Source of the DNA: Rhodospirillaceae bacterium UBA4468
GTDB lineage: Bacteria; Pseudomonadota; Alphaproteobacteria; Rhodospirillales; Casp-alpha2
Assembly: GCA_002389385.1 (NCBI GenBank)
Contig: DGOK01000016.1
Location: 1 to 12,333 of the forward strand
Direction of reading: 5' to 3'
Length of the DNA stretch: 12,333 bases
The position numbers were made by a program, and so were the translations under genes. Below the pieces are notes generated by a model. It saw only the letters and a program-made list of their open reading frames with translations. It was not told the DNA's origin and searched no databases. This document shows positions 7,044 through 12,333 of the stretch, piece after piece. Position 1 is the stretch's first letter. The number at the start of each line of letters is the position of its first letter.

Positions 7044-7384
7044 GCGACGTTCGTTTGTGTGCACTGGACGATATAGCCGACGGCACCTCTGCCGGGTTTA
7101 TTGCTGAATTCAAAGATAAACGCATCGCCGTCCTTGCCGTACGCCAGGGTGACACCATTTTTGTTTATGAAAACAATTGCCCGCACATCGGCTCGCCGCT
7201 GGATTTTAAACCTGGACAGTTTCTGAATATTGAGCGAACGCACATCATCTGCTCGACCCACGGGGCCTTGTTCGAAATCAATGACGGCCGTTGCATTTCC
7301 GGTCCTTGCGAAGGCGATCAGCTAACTTCGCTGGACGCATTTATTCGAGACGGCAGCATCTATGTTTCTGCGCGCGGGGCTTGA
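7040..7384 (+). CDS. Small Rieske [2Fe-2S] protein (COG2146)
   Basis: A 114-residue cytoplasmic Rieske ferredoxin-like protein. Cluster ligands are CPH (Cys47, His49) and CSTH (Cys71, His74), with 21 residues between His49 and Cys71. That spacing is longer than in bacterial dioxygenase ferredoxins but fits this small-protein subgroup. The ligand sets sit in typical contexts, NNCPHIGSPLDF and HIICSTHGALFE, and GRCISGPCEGDQL follows as expected. It should carry one electron at a time for an unknown oxidoreductase; no partner oxygenase or reductase lies next to it. The ATGA overlap with the EVE gene indicates translational coupling. No signal peptide is seen. Confidence 0.93.
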   Translation: MSDVRLCALDDIADGTSAGFIAEFKDKRIAVLAVRQGDTIFVYENNCPHIGSPLDFKPGQFLNIERTHIICSTHGALFEINDGRCISGPCEGDQLTSLDAFIRDGSIYVSARGA

Positions 7385-7408
7385 AAAGCTAAAATCACTG
7401 ATATCCAC

Positions 7409-7436
7409 TTGGCAACGTTCGCATATTGTCGATAAT
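7409..7436 (+). promoter_or_regulatory. Candidate sigma70-type promoter of acs
   Basis: TTGGCA (7409-7414), a 16-base spacer and GATAAT (7431-7436) resemble the vegetative consensus. They lie 64 bases before the acs start, in the 115-base gap after the Rieske gene. The gap also holds a short GTGG-GGAAA-CCAC repeat (7447-7459) of unknown meaning. No regulator site is recognised. Confidence 0.45.
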
Positions 7437-7499
7437 CGTCTTTAAAGTGGGGAAACCACACGATCGCTGAAAAACAGCAGGCATTAGGGAGACGTTCAG

Positions 7500-9446
7500 A
7501 TGAGTGAAGCACACGTATATCCGGTCACGGCCGAATTCGCCAAAAACGCGCATATTGATAAAGCCAAGTATGAAGATATGTATGGCGCTTCAATCGATGA
7601 TTCTGAGGCCTTTTGGGCTGAGCACGGCAAGCGTATCGACTGGATCAAGCCATATACAAAGGTCCGGGACGTAAACTTCAAAACACCGGGCGTATCGATT
7701 AAATGGTTTTACGATGGCACATTGAACGCATCCGCGAACTGCCTCGACCGTCACCTTGAAACACGTGGAGACCATACGGCGATTATCTGGGAAGGCGACG
7801 ACCCGGCTGATTCTGAGCACGTTACCTACCGTGACCTGCATGAGCGTGTCTGCCGCCTATCCAATGCGATAAAAGCGCGCGGCGTTAAAAAGGGCGACCG
7901 CGTTACTTTATATATGCCGATGGTTGTCGAAGCCGCTGTTGCAATGCTGGCCTGTACGCGGATTGGCGCTGTCCATTCAATCGTATTTGGCGGGTTCTCC
8001 CCTGACAGCTTGTCTGCGCGTATTATTGGTTGTGATTCAAACTGTGTCATTACAGCCGACGAAGGCTTACGTGGCGGCAAAAAGGTTCCCCTTAAAGCCA
8101 ACACAGACGAAGCCCTGAAAGACTGCCCTAGCGTTGAGACCGTGATCGTCGTCAACCGCACAGGTGGCGATGTAAATATGCAAGAAGGCCGCGACGTTTG
8201 GTATGAAGACATCTGCGCAGAAGCATCACCCGACTGCCCGCCAGAAGAAATGAACGCTGAAGATCCGATGTTCATTCTCTATACATCGGGCTCAACCGGC
8301 GCGCCGAAGGGTGTTTTACACACAACAGGCGGCTATATGGTTTATGCCTCCATGACCCACGAATACATCTTCGATTATAAAGATGGCGAAGTGTATTGGT
8401 GTACTGCTGACGTGGGTTGGGTCACGGGTCACAGCTATATCGTCTATGGCCCACTGGCGAATGGCGCGACCACTTTGATGTTTGAAGGGGTGCCAAATTA
8501 TCCGTCAATTTCACGGTTCTGGGATGTTTGTGATAAGCACAACGTCAATATCTTTTACACCGCGCCAACCGCTATTCGTGCGCTCATGCGCGAAGGTGAT
8601 GAGCCTGTTAAACGCACATCCAGAAAATCTCTGCGTGTGCTGGGCTCCGTCGGCGAGCCGATTAACCCGGAAGCATGGGAATGGTATTACAACGTTGTCG
8701 GCGACGGGCGCTGCCCGATTGTCGATACATGGTGGCAAACTGAGACAGGCGGCATTTTAATCACGCCGCTGCCGGGTGCCATTGATCTGAAGCCTGGGTC
8801 TGCGACCAAGCCATTCTTTGGCGTCCAGCCTCAACTCGTCGATGGTGACGGCAAGATTCTCGATGGCGCAACCGAAGGCAACTTATGTCTTCCCGATAGT
8901 TGGCCTGGTCAGATGCGATCCGTTTACGGTGACCATGACCGCTTCGAGCTTACATATTTCTCGACCTATCACGGCAAGTACTTCACTGGTGATGGCTGCC
9001 GACGTGACGAAGATGGGTATTACTGGATCACAGGTCGCGTCGACGATGTTATCAACGTCTCCGGCCACCGGATGGGAACAGCAGAAGTCGAAAGCGCCCT
9101 CGTCGCACATCCAAAAGTCGCCGAGGCTGCCGTTGTTGGCGCACCGCATGACATCAAAGGTCAGGGCATCTATGCCTATGTCACGTTGAACGCCGGCGAA
9201 CCATCCACTGATGAATTGAAAAAAGAACTCGTAGGATGGGTCCGCAAGGAAATTGGCCCGATTGCTTCACCTGACTGGGTTCAGTGGGCGCCCGGATTAC
9301 CAAAAACCCGATCCGGTAAAATCATGCGTCGAATTTTGCGGAAGATCGCTGAGGATGATTTCTCAAACCTTGGGGATACATCAACGCTTGCTGATCCTGC
9401 CGTTGTCGATGACCTGGTTGAGAACCGACAAAACAAACAGAGTTAA
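7500..9446 (+). CDS. acs: Acetyl-CoA synthetase (AMP-forming)
   Basis: Acs makes acetyl-CoA from acetate, ATP and CoA through acetyl-AMP. The 648 residues match the usual length of about 650. The family N-terminus is present (EAFWAEHGKRIDW, 37-49). The ATP loop YTSGSTGAPKGVLH is at 261-274, and WCTADVGWVTGHSYIVYGPL at 300-319. LGSVGEPINPEAW is at 381-393, DTWWQTETGG at 409-418, TGDGCRRDEDGYYWITGRVD at 496-515 and INVSGHRMGTAEVE at 518-531. PKTRSGKIMRR (601-611) holds Lys607, equivalent to the lysine acetylated by protein acetyltransferases. Counting against the enteric enzyme (offset two), Val308, Thr309, Val384 and Trp412 form the small acetate pocket, so acetate is the expected substrate. 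AGGGAG eight bases before the ATG sets the start. It has its own promoter candidate and a terminator candidate, so it is probably a single-gene unit. Confidence 0.97.
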   Translation: MSEAHVYPVTAEFAKNAHIDKAKYEDMYGASIDDSEAFWAEHGKRIDWIKPYTKVRDVNFKTPGVSIKWFYDGTLNASANCLDRHLETRGDHTAIIWEGDDPADSEHVTYRDLHERVCRLSNAIKARGVKKGDRVTLYMPMVVEAAVAMLACTRIGAVHSIVFGGFSPDSLSARIIGCDSNCVITADEGLRGGKKVPLKANTDEALKDCPSVETVIVVNRTGGDVNMQEGRDVWYEDICAEASPDCPPEEMNAEDPMFILYTSGSTGAPKGVLHTTGGYMVYASMTHEYIFDYKDGEVYWCTADVGWVTGHSYIVYGPLANGATTLMFEGVPNYPSISRFWDVCDKHNVNIFYTAPTAIRALMREGDEPVKRTSRKSLRVLGSVGEPINPEAWEWYYNVVGDGRCPIVDTWWQTETGGILITPLPGAIDLKPGSATKPFFGVQPQLVDGDGKILDGATEGNLCLPDSWPGQMRSVYGDHDRFELTYFSTYHGKYFTGDGCRRDEDGYYWITGRVDDVINVSGHRMGTAEVESALVAHPKVAEAAVVGAPHDIKGQGIYAYVTLNAGEPSTDELKKELVGWVRKEIGPIASPDWVQWAPGLPKTRSGKIMRRILRKIAEDDFSNLGDTSTLADPAVVDDLVENRQNKQS

Positions 9447-9450
9447 TTTG

Positions 9451-9504
9451 GAACCAGTGATTTGGATATTTTTGGGGCCCCGTTAGGGGGTTCAAATTTT
9501 TTTT
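9451..9504 (+). terminator. Rho-independent terminator after acs
   Basis: GAACC (9451-9455) pairs with GGTTC (9489-9493), and a CCCC-GTTA-GGGG hairpin (9478-9489) sits inside. Eight consecutive T follow (9497-9504). The T-run reaches the stop of the convergent TPR gene, whose own transcript would read A's there, so the signal works best for acs. The exact fold is uncertain because the two stems compete for one base. Confidence 0.65.
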
Positions 9505-10899
9505 AAGCGGCATCTTCATCTTCGTTCAGCATTTGCTCAACGCGCAGCAAATTTTGAGCAATGACCTTCGCGCGTTTCTTTTGTCCGCGTAATTGCCTGA
9601 ATACTTGAATAGCCCCTTGGAAACAGGCTGCAGCTTCTTGCAGCAAGTAATCTTCATTCGTGCGTTTCGCCAAGGCGAAACATGCCGCACCCAGATTGTT
9701 TGACGTCTGGGCCCATAACAATGGTGTCACGTTCCGACGACGAATTTCGAGAACTTTTCTAAATATCGAGATCGACTGTTAAAGGATAGCCTCGGCATTG
9801 CCGTGACCACCAAGCGCCATTTGCACAACACCATAATGATTCATCACCTCAGCCCAGCGGAGCGGCATTTGAGCCTTATCATAAACGGTCAGAGATTCTT
9901 CAAACGCAGAGGCGGCTGTCTTTAAATACTCTGTCGATTTTTCTGGCACCATGGTCGCCATTTTATATAACACCATGGCCCGCCTCACATGCGCCAGCGC
10001 CCAATCGTAGCCATGCTCATCACGTCCAAGCGAATCTGCAACCCCTTTGTAGCGTGCAATCGCCGCCTCGAGCGCCAACGGATCTTTTCTGAGCCGTGCG
10101 TCAGCTTCAAGGATAGCCCCCAAATGCGTTTGAATGAGTGCCCACATCAAAGGCGATTGCTTGGCCTCGATCAACGCGTCCGCAGCTTCATAGATTTTCA
10201 CCGCACCTTTAAGTGCCCGCTTATTACCAAACCGAACAGCGGTCGCGAATGCATTACCAACGACGTTCAGCGCCGTGACTCTTGTGTCGAGTGGGACCGA
10301 TTTAGCAAGCTCTTCAATCGCTTTTTGCGCACCAACCATCACTTCGCTCATTCGGTCAGCAAGCTCTTTTTTTGATCCAGATGTAACGGGAAGCAATGCT
10401 GCCATGGTCGCAGCGCGAACAATATCGCCAACTCCATCTGGAATTGGAACAGGTAAGTCCAACGTATCTGCCATCCCAAAAGTTCCAGGCTGACCATCCG
10501 CACTTGCCCCAAAAGATAAAAACCGAAGCCGGGCAACCGTACCCATATCTTCCATTTCGCCCCAAATCATGAGATCTGCTTGCTCGTCCATGATCCAGTT
10601 ACTGCCTTCATCAGACGCAAGCAAAAGGCGCTCGAGAAGGCCCACACGAAGATTGAGCTTTAAGGTTCTTTCTAACCGTAAAGTTTGAAACGACCCTTCG
10701 GTGCTAAGCATATTCGCAATATAGTCAGATATTTCTTTGCCGCCGCTGCCAAACAAGCTCGCGACCTGCACCGAACCTTCGGCACCGCCATCACTGGGGC
10801 GGAATCCATTACCAGAACGCTTAGCACCCCGGCGCCGTTTCTTTTTACGCACCCCTTTCTTTGAAAAAAGGTCGCCAAAAATTCCAGAAAAATCCCCAT
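9503..10899 (-). pseudogene. TPR-type protein interrupted by an in-frame TAA, probable N-terminal frameshift
   Basis: Two open stretches, 10852-9779 and 9778-9503, lie in the same frame with only a TAA (9781-9779) between them. The sequence keeps its pattern across the stop: NAEAIL, stop, QSISIFRKVLEIRRRNVTPL. Each repeat carries a P-x-x-W-A...G signature: SPLMWALIQTHLG (233-245), MPLRWAEVMNHYG (329-341) and TPLLWAQTSNNLG after the stop. This is a TPR subtype common in alphaproteobacteria. Before the repeats come a Lys/Arg-rich N-terminus and ADLMIWGEM (92-100). The longest same-frame start is GTG at 10852, but coding sense continues upstream (SGIFGDLFSKKG). It joins an ATG at 10899 if one T is restored in a T5 run, giving MGIFSGIFGDLF and about 465 residues. 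TPR proteins bind other proteins; the partner is unknown. A functional shorter product from either part cannot be excluded. Confidence 0.75.
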
Positions 10900-10993
10900 G
10901 CCGACAATTTGCGCTTTCGTCTTAAAATAGCCCCTACCCGCATGATAATCCTGCCTTTGGGACTCCGCAAATCATTGGTAATAAACTGAGAAT

Positions 10994-11167
10994 TTAAAAG
11001 TCGATACAACGGCCCTTCTTTTCCCAATCACCATAACGCGTCGGCTCAGGCCCTTTTGGGCCACCTGTCTCACCTACCTTGCCTTCAATGATCACTTTGG
11101 TCTCCACATCCGGTTTCGGCGCAGGCTCGTCATTTAATCCTGATGCTTTCGGTGTATTGTCATTCAT
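10994..11167 (-). CDS. SdhAF4-like succinate dehydrogenase assembly factor (DUF1674)
   Basis: A complete 57-residue protein starting MNDNTPKASGLNDEPAPKPD. It ends with the family signature GGPKGPEPTRYGDWEKKGRC then Ile-Asp-Phe (35-57). In mitochondria SDHAF4/Sdh8 binds the flavinated SdhA subunit and helps complete complex II; the alphaproteobacterial DUF1674 proteins are its relatives. The disordered, Pro-rich N-terminus and conserved C-terminal tail are as expected. ATG at 11167 is chosen because GAGAG lies about eight bases upstream. It is divergent from htpX, a neighbour pair seen in other alphaproteobacteria. No sdh genes are in the window. Confidence 0.92.
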   Translation of the reverse strand: MNDNTPKASGLNDEPAPKPDVETKVIIEGKVGETGGPKGPEPTRYGDWEKKGRCIDF

Positions 11168-11267
11168 TAATTATTCTCTCATTTATATCAGCAGTGATTG
11201 CAATTGCTTACATTTGAGATAATTCAATAATACAGAGACCACAAGGTTTCGGTATGGAGGATCACAC
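11168..11267. promoter_or_regulatory. Divergent SdhAF4/htpX promoter region
   Basis: The 100-base gap is AT-rich. For htpX a plausible pair is TTGCTT (11204-11209), a 16-base spacer and AATAAT (11226-11231), followed by a clear GGAGG ribosome site (11256-11260) before the ATG. No clear promoter for the minus-strand gene and no heat-shock sigma consensus was found. Confidence 0.35.
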
Positions 11268-12121
11268 ATGAACCATATAAAAACAGGTATATTGCTGGCT
11301 GGATTAACGGCCTTGTTCATGGGCGCAGGCTTCATGCTTGCCGGTGAAGGTGGGATAATCATTGCGCTCGTCGTCGCAATTGGTATGAACGCCTTTGCCT
11401 ATTGGAACTCTGATAGTCTTGTGCTGAAGATGTACAAGGCCCGTGAAGTGACGGCGCAAAGCTCGCCGGGGTTCTATGGTATTATCGAGCAATTGGCCCG
11501 CCGCGCTGAATTACCGATGCCCCGCGCTTATATCATCGAAAATCCGCAACCCACGCCTTTGCAACGGGCAGGAACCCTGAAAATGCGGTCGTCGCAGCAA
11601 CGACAGGTTTACTAAAGCTTCTCAACCATGAAGAGATCGCAGGCGTCATGGCGCACGAACTCGCACACGTAAAAAATCGCGATACACTGATCATGACCGT
11701 CACAGCAACAATCGCTGGCGCCCTTTCAATGCTTGCGAATTTTGCTCTGTTCTTTGGCAATAATCGTAATAATCCACTTGGGATTATTGGTACGATTGCG
11801 GTGATGATACTGGCACCGTTTGCCGCGATGCTCGTGCAAATGGCGATTTCAAGAACCCGTGAATACGGCGCAGACGCCGGAGGGGCTGAAATATGTGGTA
11901 ATCCAATGTGGCTTGCCAGCGCGCTAAAGAAACTCGAACAAGGTGCGACGACGATCGACAACGACGTTGCCGAAGATAATCCATCGACAGCACATATGTT
12001 TATCGTTAATCCGCTGCATACGCGGAAAACAGATAGTCTGTTTTCGACCCACCCAAAAACGGCAAACCGTGTTCAGAAGTTACGTGATCTTGCGGGTATT
12101 GTCGGCAGGCCCTGGGGCTAG
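11268..12121 (+). pseudogene. htpX: HtpX-type M48 membrane zinc protease, disrupted by a one-base frameshift
   Basis: HtpX is an inner-membrane M48 metalloprotease that degrades damaged membrane proteins. The first frame (11268-11615, 115 codons) gives two transmembrane helices (about 6-27 and 29-46) and YIIENPQP. At 11550-11554 it departs from the family: CCC-ACG-CCT replaces the expected Pro-Asn-Ala. Reading one base back gives AFATGRNPENAVVAATTGLL, exactly the family sequence, continuing to MAHELAHVKNRD with the zinc motif HELAH, two more hydrophobic helices, the third ligand region SRTREYGADAGGAE and FSTHPKTANRV. Restored length is about 284 residues, normal. The usual sequence would have AA where one A is seen. 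The ATG at 11648 could start a C-terminal piece, but it would lack the first two helices and has only a weak ribosome site. It is the window's only M48 gene. Confidence 0.85.
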
Positions 12122-12125
12122 GGCC
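12108..12125. repeat. Hairpin across the htpX stop codon
   Basis: GGCCCT (12108-12113) and AGGGCC (12120-12125) form a perfect six-base stem with the loop GGGGCT. It spans the htpX TAG and lies between the convergent ends of htpX and cysC. Neither strand has a following T-tract, so a terminator role is only possible, not shown. Confidence 0.3.
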
Positions 12126-12130
12126 AACAC

Positions 12131-12333
12131 TTAACGAGGCAGGAGCGCGATAATTTTATCTGCTGCAGTTTCAGGATCCATAATATCTGTATCAATCCGA
12201 AGCTCAGGCTCTAGAGGCGCTTCATAGGGTGAATCGATCCCCGTAAAATTCGCGATTTCTCCTGCGCGCGCACGTGAATAAAGTCCCTTAGGATCCCGTT
12301 GTTCGCATGTCTCAAGCGACGCATCAATGTGAA
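12131..12333 (-). CDS. cysC: Adenylylsulfate kinase CysC, C-terminal part
   Basis: The last 66 codons of an APS kinase, cut by the window end. CysC phosphorylates adenylylsulfate to PAPS in sulfate assimilation. The visible sequence starts HIDASLETCEQRDPKGLYSR, continues with ARAGEIANFTGIDSPYEAP, and ends in ADKIIALLPR then TAA. The CEQRDPKGLY and FTGIDSPYE blocks are diagnostic of the family. The P-loop lies outside the window. It may be a stand-alone CysC or the C-terminal domain of a CysN-CysC fusion, which cannot be told here. It converges on htpX with nine bases between the stops. Confidence 0.93.
   Translation of the reverse strand, partial: HIDASLETCEQRDPKGLYSRARAGEIANFTGIDSPYEAPLEPELRIDTDIMDPETAADKIIALLPR

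Noticed and set aside
7826..8275. 149-codon minus-strand open frame opposite acs
   Set aside because: acs is fully conserved on the other strand and this frame has no recognisable motif.
4753..9781. Stop-codon reassignment (TAG or TAA read as an amino acid)
   Set aside because: TAA ends hemC, tsaD, gpsA, the YciI gene and acs, and TAG ends htpX; no intact conserved gene needs readthrough.
11648..12121. Separate small M48 protease gene starting at 11648
   Set aside because: Homologous HtpX sequence continues without gap upstream of this ATG in the same frame (AFATGRNPENAVV), so it is the second half of one gene.

Overview
The window reads as a piece of an alphaproteobacterial chromosome. The strongest sign is the left end. 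A minus-strand run hemC-hemD is followed by a membrane-anchored coiled-coil protein of the Mic60/mitofilin type, and hemC is divergent from tsaD. The tsaD-gpsA-YciI-EVE-Rieske order and a tiny SdhAF4 (DUF1674) gene divergent from htpX point the same way. Base composition is roughly balanced, and TAA, TGA and TAG all end genuine genes. Genus cannot be fixed from this sequence; a Rhodospirillales-like lineage is only a guess.

Layout. 1-2948 (minus) is a tight haem operon: hemC and hemD overlap by one base (TAATG), the Mic60-like gene follows, and a further gene probably starts at base 16 with a TGATG overlap. 2949-3042 is a short divergent promoter region with a perfect GACGCC-CTT-GGCGTC palindrome. 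tsaD (3043-4098, plus) makes the t6A tRNA modification. 4099-5301 is an accessory patch: a possible decayed minus-strand coding fragment, then a broken lipoprotein gene with TPR-like character. gpsA (5302), a YciI-like protein, an EVE-domain protein and a small Rieske protein follow on the plus strand, closely packed. acs (7500-9446) has its own promoter candidate and a strong terminator candidate. 9503-10899 (minus) is a TPR-type gene interrupted by an in-frame TAA. 10994-11167 (minus) encodes a 57-residue SdhAF4-like assembly factor. htpX (11268-12121, plus) carries a one-base frameshift. The last 203 bases hold the C-terminus of an adenylylsulfate kinase (CysC) on the minus strand.

Together the intact genes cover haem synthesis, tRNA modification, phospholipid precursor supply, acetate activation and sulfate assimilation. 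I see no CRISPR array, rRNA, tRNA, insertion sequence or phage module, and no convincing new multi-gene system. The unusual signal is gene breakage. Three loci have lesions, and two of them show more than one. All inferred indels are the loss of one base. In the lipoprotein gene the break falls exactly on a correctly phased A AAA AAG heptamer, the classic -1 frameshift signal. Real gene decay, recoding or sequencing error must be separated by rereading the raw data or comparing relatives.
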